DNA of 64,000 nucleotides, from positions 1,208,564-1,272,563 of the forward strand of contig NZ_KB217478.1 of NCBI RefSeq assembly GCF_000331305.1, in the 5' to 3' direction. Source of the stretch: Calothrix sp. PCC 7103 (GTDB lineage Bacteria; Cyanobacteriota; Cyanobacteriia; Cyanobacteriales; Nostocaceae). The stretch's first letter is position 1, and every line of letters starts with the position of its first letter. Of the stretch, positions 15,776 to 24,966 are shown piece by piece. The translations under genes and the position numbers were made by a program. A model generated the notes under the pieces. That model made no database searches. It was given only the letters and a program-made list of their open reading frames with translations, and was not told the DNA's origin.

Positions 15776-16942
15776 ATGAGATTATTTAGTAAGAAAAAAA
15801 CACCGTTAGCTTGGCGCCAGTTGATGAAAGAGAAAACTCGTCTTGCTATTGCGGTAGCGGGAATTGCGTTTGCTGATATATTAATGTTAATTCAGATGGG
15901 GTTTGAAGGCGCCTTATATGATGCTTCGATACAACCGCATCGTAACCTACAAGCTGATTTGGTGTTAATTGACCCGCAAATGCAAACTTTATTTTCTGTC
16001 AAAGATTTTGCGCGGGAACGATTGTATCAAACTTTGGCGTATGATGGTGTTGAGTCGGTAACTCCAATTTACATTTCCACCGGACAATGGCGTAATCCGC
16101 AAACTCGTTTAGAAAGAGCTATTTTGGTATGGGGTGTTGACCCAACTAAACCAACGTTCAAAATGCCAGAAGTTAATAAGCGACTCGAAAGCATTAAACC
16201 GCTGAATAGTGTGCTGTTTGATATTGCGGGTCGTCCTGACTATGGTGTTAATAGTGATGAGTTTAACAAAAGTAATAAGTTTGAAACTGAGTTAAACGGT
16301 AAAACTGTTAATGTGACTGGTTTGTTTGTGAATGGCGCCTCGTTTGCAGCAGATGGTAATGTAATTACGAGTGAATCTACATTTATGCAGCTTTTTCCAA
16401 GTGGCAAACCTGAGAAAATTGCCGTTGGTTTGATTAACTTGAAGGATAATGCCAATATTCTCAGGGTGCAAAAACAGCTTGCTGCATCTTTACCCAAAGA
16501 TGTTTCGGTACTGACTACCGAAGAGTTTGCCCAAATTGAAAAAAAATATTGGGCAGAAGGTACAGCGATAGGGTTTATTTTCGGTTTAGGTGTCGGTGTT
16601 GGGTTTATTGTGGGAATTGTAATTGTATATCAAATTCTTTATTCTGACGTTTCAGAACATTTACCTGAGTACGCAACACTCAAAGCGATGGGATACACAG
16701 ATGGTTTTCTGCTGCGGGTTTTAATACAGGAATCGCTGCTTTTAGCTGTATTAGGTTATATACCTAGTTTTATTGCTGCTATTGGATTATATAGTCTTGC
16801 TGCTGGCGCCACAATGTTACCGATTGCGATGACGGTGGAACGTGCGATTAATGTTTTTGTTTTAACTGTAGCTATGTGTAGTATTTCTGGTGCTATTGCG
16901 ATGCGGAAGTTGCAATCTGCTGACCCTGCCGATATTTTTTAA
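15776..16942 (+). CDS. devC: DevC-like ABC exporter permease
   Basis: The start at 15776 is chosen because GGGAGG lies 8 bp upstream; an earlier in-frame ATG overlaps the GNAT gene. The ~388-residue permease has an N-terminal helix after 'TPLAWRQLMKEKTRL', a large periplasmic domain, and three C-terminal helices beginning 'IGFIFGLGVGVGFIVGIVIV', with 'SEHLPEYATLKAMGY' typical of DevC/FtsX-type permeases. It works with DevB (13713) and an ATPase, most likely the DevA at 23959. Confidence 0.88.
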   Translation: MRLFSKKKTPLAWRQLMKEKTRLAIAVAGIAFADILMLIQMGFEGALYDASIQPHRNLQADLVLIDPQMQTLFSVKDFARERLYQTLAYDGVESVTPIYISTGQWRNPQTRLERAILVWGVDPTKPTFKMPEVNKRLESIKPLNSVLFDIAGRPDYGVNSDEFNKSNKFETELNGKTVNVTGLFVNGASFAADGNVITSESTFMQLFPSGKPEKIAVGLINLKDNANILRVQKQLAASLPKDVSVLTTEEFAQIEKKYWAEGTAIGFIFGLGVGVGFIVGIVIVYQILYSDVSEHLPEYATLKAMGYTDGFLLRVLIQESLLLAVLGYIPSFIAAIGLYSLAAGATMLPIAMTVERAINVFVLTVAMCSISGAIAMRKLQSADPADIF

Positions 16943-17622
16943 GTTTTGCGGATGGATGCTAGTTTAAAGTAAATTTGGTTGCCCATGATTTGATAATTGT
17001 AAGTCATTAAAAAGGATTGATTGTATGTTCCGGAATTAGGGACATATAATGTTGCAAGTAAAGTTAATTGATTGTTCGTGATTTTAAGTAAATACTGATT
17101 TCTGAAAAAATCAATTACTACTCTATCTTGGTGTCTAAAAAACTTGATATCGCATGAATTTATGAGATAATCAAGTATATCATTTTGAAGTCGATTATAT
17201 ATGTTAATTTGGGCGCCGTTTACACTAACTAAACAAGCATCGCGTGGTGCCCATCTACCATTATAAGTGATTAAGGCTACTTGTGAATCAGCCCGCCAAT
17301 TTGCAGTAATATTACCATAACCTTGAGGACTACCATTACAAGCGTAAATGCTTGCAACTGGCTTATCACCTCGTATATCATACAAATAGTTTCTGGTTCT
17401 ATTAGATTTACTATTTTGACCCCATACTACTGTATATCGAGAATTTGGCGATATTAAATATTCTCGATGAGAGTCATATAAATAATATTTTGTGATTGCA
17501 CGTACAGGTCTACGCGCAGCATGAAATTGCATTTTTCTTGCTTCAACTTTTGCATTTAAATCTATAACCAAGACAGCAAAAAATAATAAACTTAAAGAAA
17601 CTCTAAGCAATGTTTTAAGCAT
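16939..17622 (-). CDS. Secreted hypothetical protein
   Basis: A 227-residue protein with an N-terminal signal peptide ('LLRVSLSLLFFAVLVIDLNA'). The rest has repeated aromatic/strand patterns ('YTVVWGQNSKSN', 'ITANWRADSQVALITYNG') suggestive of a small beta-propeller or beta-sandwich. No family recognised. It overlaps the devC stop codon by a few bases, converging on it. Confidence 0.65.
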   Translation of the reverse strand: MLKTLLRVSLSLLFFAVLVIDLNAKVEARKMQFHAARRPVRAITKYYLYDSHREYLISPNSRYTVVWGQNSKSNRTRNYLYDIRGDKPVASIYACNGSPQGYGNITANWRADSQVALITYNGRWAPRDACLVSVNGAQINIYNRLQNDILDYLINSCDIKFFRHQDRVVIDFFRNQYLLKITNNQLTLLATLYVPNSGTYNQSFLMTYNYQIMGNQIYFKLASIRKT

Positions 17623-18037
17623 ATTTACTTTGTTTTATATTTATTTAGCTTTTAACTGTATCTTATTTTCATTTTATCCGGTTTAGTTAAACAATTAAGT
17701 GATAAATAGAACAATGAATTTATTGTTTAAAAAGCAATATTCATAAAACTTTCAGGCGCCGATACAATTATGATTACTCTTTATTAACAAATTAATTATT
17801 GCAGATATGAAGCAGTAGAAGCCCGAATTATTCTTAACTATATCTTAATTTTTGTATGCAAATTTTAAAATAAATTATATCATGGTTTGAGTTATGTAAT
17901 TTTTATATATAGAATTTATGTGTTAATACTAGTAGTGTTTGAGTAGATAAGTGACAGTGAATATAAAAAAATAATTAAGTGTTGGCGAAATATAGTGGTA
18001 TCTTGTCGTATCTTTTGGATGTGTAGAGGAGAACAAA
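17623..18037. other. Intergenic promoter region of oxidase cluster
   Basis: A 415-bp AT-rich region between divergent genes. One GGCGCC is present. I see no clear NtcA box (GTA-N8-TAC). A Shine-Dalgarno GAGGAG precedes 18038. Confidence 0.4.
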
Positions 18038-18541
18038 ATGTTTGACAACTTACTTCCACCTTTAAATGAGCATAATCTACCGTATCCGGACACAATACAC
18101 CCTATTGTTGTTCACTTTGTAATCGCAATGGTTTTGTTTGCTGTAGTTTGTGATTTTGTGGGTTTGGCAACTAGGAATTATAAACTGTATGAGGTGAGTT
18201 GGTGGAACATGTGTTTCGCCACGGTTTCGATATTTATTGCGATTATATTTGGTCAAATCGAAGCTGGTCTAGCTTTGGCATATGATGCAGTAGAACCTGT
18301 ATTGAATTTACATACTTTGATTGGTTGGTCGCTGTCGGGAATTATTGCAGCGATTACAGGATGGCGTTATATTATTCGATTACGTGACCCGTTAAGATTA
18401 CCTACTTCTTATTTGGCTGTTGGATTAGTTTTAACTGTCATTGTTTGTTTCCAAGTTTACCTTGGGGATAAATTAGTTTGGGTCTATGGACTACACACAC
18501 AACCAGTTGTAGAAGCTGTAAAACAAGGGGTTTTGCAATGA
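18038..18541 (+). CDS. DUF2231-like membrane protein (oxidase cluster)
   Basis: A 167-residue protein with four predicted helices. The start 'YPDTIHPIVVHFVIAMVLFA' carries the HPI.VHF motif of the DUF2231 family; the His residues might bind heme or metal. It overlaps the next gene by ATGA. In heterocystous cyanobacteria two such genes precede coxBAC3, so it is probably an accessory or electron-transfer subunit of the oxidase. Confidence 0.8.
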   Translation: MFDNLLPPLNEHNLPYPDTIHPIVVHFVIAMVLFAVVCDFVGLATRNYKLYEVSWWNMCFATVSIFIAIIFGQIEAGLALAYDAVEPVLNLHTLIGWSLSGIIAAITGWRYIIRLRDPLRLPTSYLAVGLVLTVIVCFQVYLGDKLVWVYGLHTQPVVEAVKQGVLQ

Positions 18542-19143
18542 ATTATGATTTGATTGACCAAATTAAATCACAACTAGGCGCCAATGGGTTGCCTTATGCA
18601 ATACCAATTCATCCCAACTTGGTGCATTTAACGTTGGGTTTATTTATTGTAGCGGTCGCTTTTGATATTGTTGGCGCCTTTTATGTGTTGGAAAAGCCAG
18701 TTTTTAAGTTTTTGGCAATTCCTGCGACTCGTGCGAGCTTGTTCGATGTTGGTTGGTACAATATGCTAGCTTGTGCAATTATTACGTTTTTTACGGTTGC
18801 AGCAGGTTTTTACGAAATTATGCTGGCACAACCATCAGCTGAAATTAAGAGTGCTTGGGGTTTACAAGCTTTTGAAACTATGCTTTGGCATGGTGTTGGT
18901 GGTGTTGTTTTATTAACGTTAATTGTTGTCATGACGGTTTGGCGAGGGTTTCAGCGCTATGTATGGCGTAAAGACAGAGGACAACAAGTTCAGTGGAGTT
19001 ATTTAGCTGTGGGATTGATTATCATGTTTTTGATGTATCTTCATGGTACATTAGGTGCCCACTTAGCAGGTGAGTTTGGTGTTCACAATACCGCTGTTAG
19101 GTTATTGCGGATGGGTGAAGATGTTAATGCGGTGTTGAAATAA
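18538..19143 (+). CDS. DUF2231-like membrane protein 2 (oxidase cluster)
   Basis: The start at 18538 overlaps the upstream stop (ATGA), giving 201 residues; an upstream ATG would add a frame overlapping the previous gene. It has 'AIPIHPNLVHLTLGLFIVAV', again an HPN.VHL helix, and about four helices. Paralogous to the gene before it. It is two bases from the coxB start, so is clearly part of the operon. Confidence 0.8.
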   Translation: MNYDLIDQIKSQLGANGLPYAIPIHPNLVHLTLGLFIVAVAFDIVGAFYVLEKPVFKFLAIPATRASLFDVGWYNMLACAIITFFTVAAGFYEIMLAQPSAEIKSAWGLQAFETMLWHGVGGVVLLTLIVVMTVWRGFQRYVWRKDRGQQVQWSYLAVGLIIMFLMYLHGTLGAHLAGEFGVHNTAVRLLRMGEDVNAVLK

Positions 19144-19145
19144 TT

Positions 19146-20045
19146 ATGAAAATTCGTACTATTGTAACCTTGGTTATTGTTACATTAGCTTTGAGTGCTG
19201 TGAGTTTATGGATGGGAAATTTGTCACATTCTTGGTTTCCACCCCAAGCAACAGCAGAGTCTTTGCTTATTGATGATTTGTTTAGCTTTTTGGTGACGTT
19301 AGGTACTTTTATCTTTTTCGGAGTAACGGGTACTCTTACTTATTCAATTCTGTTTCAACGTGCAGGTAAATACGATATGAGTGACGGGCCTCCAATTGAG
19401 GGGAATGTCAAATTAGAAATTATTTGGACTGCAATTCCTTTTTTCTTGGTGATTTGGATAGGCGCCTATAGCTATCAAATATACGACCAAATGGGAATTC
19501 TTGGACCGATGGAACATGTACATCTAATGCAGTCCGCAGAAGCTGCTTCGATGGATACACCATCTAAGAAAATTACAGAAGTAGAAGTCATTGCCAAACA
19601 GTGGTCTTGGGAGTTCCGCTATAAAGGCGCCAATGTTAGTAGTACAGAGTTACATTTACCTAGCGCGCAACGAGTTCGGTTGAAATTGACTTCTGCTGAT
19701 GTAATACATGGGTTGTATATTCCAGCTTTTAGGTTGAAGCAAGATATCATACCTCAACAAGTTATAGATTTTGAGTTTACTCCAATACGTGTGGGTAAAT
19801 ATCGTCTTCGTGATTCCCAATTTAGTGGTACTTATTTTGCGGCAATGCAAACCGATGTAGTTGTGGAAACACCTTCGGATTTCAATAATTGGTTAGTTCA
19901 GGTAGCGGAACTTGAGCCAAAACCTTCATATAATCAGGCTTTTTCTGAGTATCAACAGCAAAGTAAACAAACTATAAAAGGTTGGGATAGTGTGGTGCCT
20001 GCTACACCTCCAGTCGTGAATTATTCCAGTCAGAAGGATAGCTAG
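19146..20045 (+). CDS. ctaC: Heme-copper oxidase subunit II lacking the CuA site (ARTO/Cox3 type)
   Basis: A 299-residue subunit II with two N-terminal helices and a periplasmic cupredoxin domain ('VEVIAKQWSWEFRY'). Where canonical CuA ligands (C-x3-C-x3-H-x2-M) belong, the text reads 'RLRDSQFSGTYFAAMQTDVV', so both Cys and the His are gone. This is the pattern of the cyanobacterial alternative oxidase (ARTO/Cox3), probably a quinol oxidase. Operon order DUF2231-DUF2231-ctaC-ctaD-ctaE matches heterocyst Cox3 clusters. Confidence 0.88.
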   Translation: MKIRTIVTLVIVTLALSAVSLWMGNLSHSWFPPQATAESLLIDDLFSFLVTLGTFIFFGVTGTLTYSILFQRAGKYDMSDGPPIEGNVKLEIIWTAIPFFLVIWIGAYSYQIYDQMGILGPMEHVHLMQSAEAASMDTPSKKITEVEVIAKQWSWEFRYKGANVSSTELHLPSAQRVRLKLTSADVIHGLYIPAFRLKQDIIPQQVIDFEFTPIRVGKYRLRDSQFSGTYFAAMQTDVVVETPSDFNNWLVQVAELEPKPSYNQAFSEYQQQSKQTIKGWDSVVPATPPVVNYSSQKDS

Positions 20046-20047
20046 TT

Positions 20048-21703
20048 ATGACAATTTTAGAAAATATTGAAGGGCGCCAAGAACATCATCCACCTTTAAC
20101 GACGTGGAAAACTTATTTTAGTTTTAGCACTGACCATAAGGTAATTGGTATTCAATATATAGTTACGGCATTTATATTCTTTCTCATTGGTGGAATTTTC
20201 GCGATGATTATTCGCGGAGAGTTAATAACTCCCGAATCTGACTTGGTTGACCGTACTGTTTATAATGCCATGTTCACTATGCATGGAACGGTGATGTTGT
20301 TTCTGTGGACGTTTCCTGTTTTAGCTGGTCTGGCTAATTACCTTGTACCACTAATGATAGGCGCCCGTGATATGGCATTTCCAAGATTGAATGCTGTGGC
20401 ATTTTGGATGGTGCCTATATTCGGCATTATCCTAATGGCAAGTTTTCTATTACCTTCTGGTCCAGCACAAGCGGGATGGTGGTCTTATCCTCCTGTCAGT
20501 TTACAAAACCCTAGTGGGAATTTAATTAGCGGTCAATTCTTATGGTTGGTGGCAGTGGCATTATCAGGAGTTTCTTCAATAATGGGCGCCGTAAATATTG
20601 TCACAACCATCTTTAAAATGCGGGCACCGGGAATGACTTTTTTCCGAATGCCTGCATATGTTTGGACGATTCTTAGTGCCCAAATTATTCAGTTATTTGG
20701 ACTACCTGCACTCACCGCCGGGGCAGTAATGTTACTATGTGACCTCTGTTTTGGCACAGCATTCTTTGACTCTGCCAAAGGTGGCAGTCCAGTGTTATAT
20801 CAACACTTTTTTTGGTTTTATTCACATCCCGCAGTCTACGTAATAATACTGCCAATTTTTGGTATTTTCTCGGAAATTTTTCCAGTTTACGCCAGAAAGC
20901 CGTTATTTGGATACAAAGTAGTTGCCGTATCATCCTTAATTATCACAGCGTTGAGTGCAGTTGTTTGGGTTCACCACATGTTTGCTAGTGGAACTCCAAA
21001 CTGGATGCGGGTGCTATTCATGTTTTCAACAATGTTAATTTCCGTCCCCACTGGCATTAAAGTGTTTGCTTGGGTCGCGACGATTTGGGGTGGTAAACTT
21101 CGACTTGACACTCCAATGCTATTTGCACTGGGTGGATTAGTAATGTTTGTATTTTCGGGCATTACAGGTATTATGCTTGCCGCAGTACCCGTTGATATTC
21201 ATGTTAATAACACCTATTTTGTCGTCGGTCACTTCCACTACGTTATATACGGCGCCACTGTCATGGGAGTGTATGCTGCTATATACCACTGGTTCCCCAA
21301 AATGACCGGACGGATGTACTATGAAGGATTAGGAAAACTACACTTTGTATTAACATTTATTGGCGCCAATCTTAACTTTTTTCCAATGCACCCGTTAGGT
21401 TTACAAGGAATGCCACGTCGGGTAGCTTCATACGACCCAGAGTATGCATTTTGGAATGTGATAGCTTCTTTAGGAGCATTTTTATTGGGAATGTCCACAC
21501 TGCCATTCATATTAAATATGGTCAGTTCGTGTGTAAACGGTAAATTAGCAGGTGATAACCCTTGGAGAGCAATAGGTTTGGAGTGGTTAATTTCCTCACC
21601 TCCAGCAGTAGAAAACTTTGAAGAACTCCCCATAGTTATCTCAGAACCATATGGTTATGGTAAAAACGAACCACTCGTAGAAAACGGCGCCAATCTTAAA
21701 TAA
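20048..21703 (+). CDS. ctaD: Heme-copper oxidase subunit I (A2-type)
   Basis: A 551-residue catalytic subunit with 12 helices. Heme and CuB histidines appear in 'TMHGTVMLFLW', 'WFYSHPAVYVIILP', 'VWVHHMFASG' and 'YFVVGHFHYVIYGA'. Helix VI reads YSHPAVY instead of GHPEVY: the D-channel Glu is lost and the Y-S pair gained, the signature of A2 heme-copper oxidases. The cross-linking Tyr is kept. It reduces O2 to water, and in heterocysts such an oxidase helps protect nitrogenase. Confidence 0.93.
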   Translation: MTILENIEGRQEHHPPLTTWKTYFSFSTDHKVIGIQYIVTAFIFFLIGGIFAMIIRGELITPESDLVDRTVYNAMFTMHGTVMLFLWTFPVLAGLANYLVPLMIGARDMAFPRLNAVAFWMVPIFGIILMASFLLPSGPAQAGWWSYPPVSLQNPSGNLISGQFLWLVAVALSGVSSIMGAVNIVTTIFKMRAPGMTFFRMPAYVWTILSAQIIQLFGLPALTAGAVMLLCDLCFGTAFFDSAKGGSPVLYQHFFWFYSHPAVYVIILPIFGIFSEIFPVYARKPLFGYKVVAVSSLIITALSAVVWVHHMFASGTPNWMRVLFMFSTMLISVPTGIKVFAWVATIWGGKLRLDTPMLFALGGLVMFVFSGITGIMLAAVPVDIHVNNTYFVVGHFHYVIYGATVMGVYAAIYHWFPKMTGRMYYEGLGKLHFVLTFIGANLNFFPMHPLGLQGMPRRVASYDPEYAFWNVIASLGAFLLGMSTLPFILNMVSSCVNGKLAGDNPWRAIGLEWLISSPPAVENFEELPIVISEPYGYGKNEPLVENGANLK

Positions 21704-21782
21704 TAACCACAAAGTACGCAAAGAAATTCCTTTGCGTCCTTTGCGTCCTTTGCGGTTCAAACTTCTTATTCAAAAATCTAAA
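21704..21782. repeat. CGCAAAGG short tandem repeat
   Basis: Between ctaD and ctaE lies a run of ACGCAAAG / CCTTTGCGT units (about 21713-21757), forming an inverted repeat AACCGCAAAG-like structure. Similar units occur at 13605 and 32735. Confidence 0.6.
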
Positions 21783-22367
21783 ATGGAAACAACAGCACCA
21801 GAACATATTCAACATTCCCACGACGAAGAAGCAAATAGCATGTTTGGCTTCATCGTGTTTCTACTTTCCGAAAGCGTTATTTTCTTAAGTTTATTCGCAG
21901 GATATATAGTCTACAAAACCACAACAACAAACTGGTTGCCAGCAGGTGTAGAAGGATTAGAAATTAAAGAACCAAGCATCAACACAGTTATTCTTGTAGC
22001 TAGCAGCTTTGTTATATATATAGCCGAGCTTTTCCTCGCACGTAAAAATATTTGGGGTTTCCGCGTGTTTTTACTTCTCACAATGATGATGGGGAGTTAT
22101 TTTCTATACGGTCAAGCTGTGGAATGGCAAGGACTCAATTTTGGCTTTACATCTGGAGTATTTGGTGGAACGTTTTATTTACTCACAGGTTTCCACGGAC
22201 TGCACGTTTTCACAGGTGTTTTATTACAGTTCATGGTCTTAATTCGTTCTTTTATTCCTGGTAACTACGATAAAGGTCACTTTGGTGTTGCGGCAACTTC
22301 GCTATTTTGGCACTTTGTCGATGTGATTTGGATTATTTTGTTTAGCTTAATTTATTTGTGGCAATAG
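21783..22367 (+). CDS. ctaE: Heme-copper oxidase subunit III
   Basis: The start at 21783 (METTAPEHIQHSHDEEAN) is preferred; an upstream ATG would read through the tandem repeat. The ~194-residue protein has five helices, as usual for cyanobacterial subunit III, with 'LTGFHGLHVFTGVLLQFMV' and 'SLFWHFVDVIWIILFSLIYL' diagnostic. Last subunit gene of the operon, followed 9 bp later by a GMC oxidoreductase. Confidence 0.92.
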   Translation: METTAPEHIQHSHDEEANSMFGFIVFLLSESVIFLSLFAGYIVYKTTTTNWLPAGVEGLEIKEPSINTVILVASSFVIYIAELFLARKNIWGFRVFLLLTMMMGSYFLYGQAVEWQGLNFGFTSGVFGGTFYLLTGFHGLHVFTGVLLQFMVLIRSFIPGNYDKGHFGVAATSLFWHFVDVIWIILFSLIYLWQ

Positions 22368-22376
22368 GAAACTTAT

Positions 22377-23864
22377 ATGATTATTGATGACCAATATTAT
22401 GATGTGATTATAGTTGGTACTGGCGCTGGTGGTGGAACCATAGCACAAAAGCTGGCGCCAACGGGTAAGAAAATTCTGATTTTGGAAAGAGGTGGTTTTT
22501 TAGCTCCAGAAGAACAACTTCAAGGTGGCGAAGTCTTTAAAAAAGAACGTTATCGTGCTAACGAAGAATGGTACGATAAAGATGGTGAGCCGTTTTTTCC
22601 CCAAACAAGTTACTCGGTTGGTGGTGATACTAAGACTTACAGCGCTGAACTGTTACGAATGCGAGAAAAAGATTTTGAGCAGGTACAGCACCAGCATGGT
22701 ATTTCTCCGGAATGGCCAATCAAATATAAAGACTTGGAACAATATTACAACGAAGCTGAAAAGCTATACAATGTCGGTGGTCAAACTGGAGAAGACTCTA
22801 CCGAACCACCTCGCACTCAAGAATATTTGTACCCAGCAGTAAATCACGAACCTCAAGTCCAAGAAATTTGCAATATCGTATCTAAACAAGGATTAAATCC
22901 ATCGCATCTACCTTTAGAATCAAATCAAGATAGCGATACTAAACCAGGAATTGCGACAGTTAAAAACTATCCTAACGTTACTCTCAAAACCGACGCATTT
23001 GTAAGCTTTCTACATACTAGCCCAAGCGGCGCCGAAGTTAAAGCAGTTGAAGCGCAAATAGGTACACAGTCATATTTATTCTTTGCCAATATTGTTATTT
23101 TAGCTTGCGGCGCTGTCAACTCGGCAGCATTACTATTGCGTTCACACAACGAAAAACACCCCAACGGACTTGCGAACAGTTCCGACCAAGTGGGACGCAA
23201 TTTTATGAAACACTTAATGACGTCTATAGTGCAACTACGTCCAACAACAAATTCGGGTATATTTCCCAAAACAGTTTGTATCAATGATTTTTACTGGGGA
23301 GATAAAAACTTTCCCTTCCCAATGGGTAGTATCTACAACACAGGTGGTCTTCTTCAAAATGTCATGTTTGCAGAATGTCCACCTTTATTATCAGGTTTAG
23401 CCAAACTAATGCCTGGTTTCGGTTTACGACAATTAGCCATTCATTCTATAGGTTGGTGGTTACAAACCGAAGACCTACCAGACCCAAACAACCGAGTCAG
23501 ACTAAAAAACTCAAAACTCTATCTAGAATATACCCCTAATAACACCGAAGCACATGACCGTTTGATTTATCGCTGGTTAGATACACTTAAAACAGTAGAC
23601 CGCATTATGAATAATCCCCTATCACGTGGCGCCTATCCCCGTGCAGAGGCGCCTTTAAATGTAATTGCACACCAGTCAGGCACATGTCGCTTTGGTGAAG
23701 ACCCCAAAACATCAGTTCTTAACCTCAACTGTTGTACACACGATGTTAAGAACTTATATATTGTTGACGCCAGCTTTTTCCCATCTAACCCAGCAACCAG
23801 TCCCTCACTAACAGTAATTGCAAACGCTCTCAGAGTCGGAGAACATTTAATTACAAATATATAA
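22377..23864 (+). CDS. GMC-family FAD-dependent oxidoreductase
   Basis: A 495-residue flavoprotein. FAD-binding 'VIIVGTGAGGGTIAQKLA' is at residues ~10-27; the C-terminal 'HQSGTCRFGEDPKTSVLN' and 'PATSPSLTVIANALRVGEHL' are the family's second signature. The length suits a GMC dehydrogenase acting on an alcohol or sugar. It lies 9 bp after ctaE, so is probably co-transcribed and may pass electrons into the quinone pool used by the oxidase (inference). Confidence 0.88.
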   Translation: MIIDDQYYDVIIVGTGAGGGTIAQKLAPTGKKILILERGGFLAPEEQLQGGEVFKKERYRANEEWYDKDGEPFFPQTSYSVGGDTKTYSAELLRMREKDFEQVQHQHGISPEWPIKYKDLEQYYNEAEKLYNVGGQTGEDSTEPPRTQEYLYPAVNHEPQVQEICNIVSKQGLNPSHLPLESNQDSDTKPGIATVKNYPNVTLKTDAFVSFLHTSPSGAEVKAVEAQIGTQSYLFFANIVILACGAVNSAALLLRSHNEKHPNGLANSSDQVGRNFMKHLMTSIVQLRPTTNSGIFPKTVCINDFYWGDKNFPFPMGSIYNTGGLLQNVMFAECPPLLSGLAKLMPGFGLRQLAIHSIGWWLQTEDLPDPNNRVRLKNSKLYLEYTPNNTEAHDRLIYRWLDTLKTVDRIMNNPLSRGAYPRAEAPLNVIAHQSGTCRFGEDPKTSVLNLNCCTHDVKNLYIVDASFFPSNPATSPSLTVIANALRVGEHLITNI

Positions 23865-23927
23865 CCTTCTGGGTTGGGCATCCTGCCCGACCTTGACACC
23901 ACTTTACTCAATAAGTTATGTTAATTT

Positions 23928-23945
23928 ATAACAAACGTTCGATAT
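23928..23945. promoter_or_regulatory. Putative TetR operator 3 (upstream of devA)
   Basis: ATAACAAACGTTCGATAT, 13 bp before the devA start, matches the operators before tetR and the GNAT gene. Confidence 0.75.
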
Positions 23946-23958
23946 AATAAGTGAAATT

Positions 23959-24690
23959 ATGCAATTAGAATCACATCAGCAAGCTGTTGAGAGTGTAATA
24001 TCGATACAAGATTTAAACCATTATTTTGGGGAAGGCGCCTTACGTAAGCAAGCATTATTTGATATAAATTTAGAGATTAACAAAGGTGAAATAATCATCA
24101 TGACGGGGCCATCTGGTTCTGGAAAGACGACGCTTTTAACGTTGATGGGTGGTTTGCGTTCAGCGCAGTCGGGTAGTTTGAGGATATTGGAACAAGAGAT
24201 ATGCGGCGCCAGTAAAAAGCAGTTAACTTCGTTACGTCGTAATATTGGCTATATATTCCAAGCGCATAATCTGATGACATTTTTAACGGCAAAAGAAAAC
24301 GTGCGGATGTCATTAGAGTTGCACGATAAGTACTTAGACCAAGATATTGATGCCTTAGCTGTGAATATGTTAGAAACGGTCGGTTTAGGTAATCGTGTTG
24401 ATTATTATCCAGAAAGTTTGTCGGGAGGACAAAAGCAGCGTGTAGCAATCGCGCGGGCATTAGCGAGTCATCCTAAAATAGTACTAGCAGATGAACCAAC
24501 AGCCGCATTAGACAAAAAATCAGGACGTGATGTCGTAGAACTGATGCAAAAACTGGCAAAAGAGCAAGGCTGTACAATATTATTAGTCACCCACGACAAC
24601 CGTATTTTAGACATTGCCGACAGAATTGTATATATGGAAGACGGCAAGCTGGTTAGCGATGGTATTGATGCGGTAGCCAAAGTTAAATAA
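23959..24690 (+). CDS. devA: DevA-like ABC exporter ATPase
   Basis: A 243-residue ATPase: Walker A 'GPSGSGKTT' (residues ~50-58), signature 'LSGGQKQR' (~154), Walker B 'IVLADEPTAALD' (~174), H-loop 'LVTHDNRI'. The MacB/DevA subfamily text 'GYIFQAHNLMTFLTAKENV' is present. It would energise DevC at 15776. It is separated from devBC by the oxidase cluster but has the same operator palindrome, so the three parts are probably co-regulated. Confidence 0.9.
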   Translation: MQLESHQQAVESVISIQDLNHYFGEGALRKQALFDINLEINKGEIIIMTGPSGSGKTTLLTLMGGLRSAQSGSLRILEQEICGASKKQLTSLRRNIGYIFQAHNLMTFLTAKENVRMSLELHDKYLDQDIDALAVNMLETVGLGNRVDYYPESLSGGQKQRVAIARALASHPKIVLADEPTAALDKKSGRDVVELMQKLAKEQGCTILLVTHDNRILDIADRIVYMEDGKLVSDGIDAVAKVK

Positions 24691-24745
24691 TATATCTTGC
24701 CTTGTAGAATAAGTTATGCTATAATTAACAAGTTGCGAAAAATTC

Positions 24746-24819
24746 GGACGTATAGCTCAGTTGGTTAGAGTACATCCTTGACATGGATGGGGTCACTGGT
24801 TCGAATCCAGTTACGTCCA
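24746..24819 (+). tRNA. tRNA-Val(GAC)
   Basis: A 74-nt cloverleaf: acceptor GGACGTA pairs with TACGTCC, D-arm GCTC...GAGT, anticodon loop TTGACAT (anticodon GAC), T-arm ACTGG-TTCGAAT-CCAGT, discriminator A. CCA is not encoded. Confidence 0.95.
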
Positions 24820-24966
24820 TAAATTTATACCCACATAGACAAGGACACCCATGCGACAACCTCTCAAAATACTCCTTAAGCGGTATATGTAGACATGGGC
24901 GATGCGTATACAATGGTATGCTAACCTCGTGTAATTAGTCTACATGGCTTTTTAGCATATTACGCG

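Noticed and set aside
17623-18037. NtcA-binding site upstream of the oxidase operon
   Set aside because: I could not find a GTA-N8-TAC box with a suitable -10, so no site is claimed.
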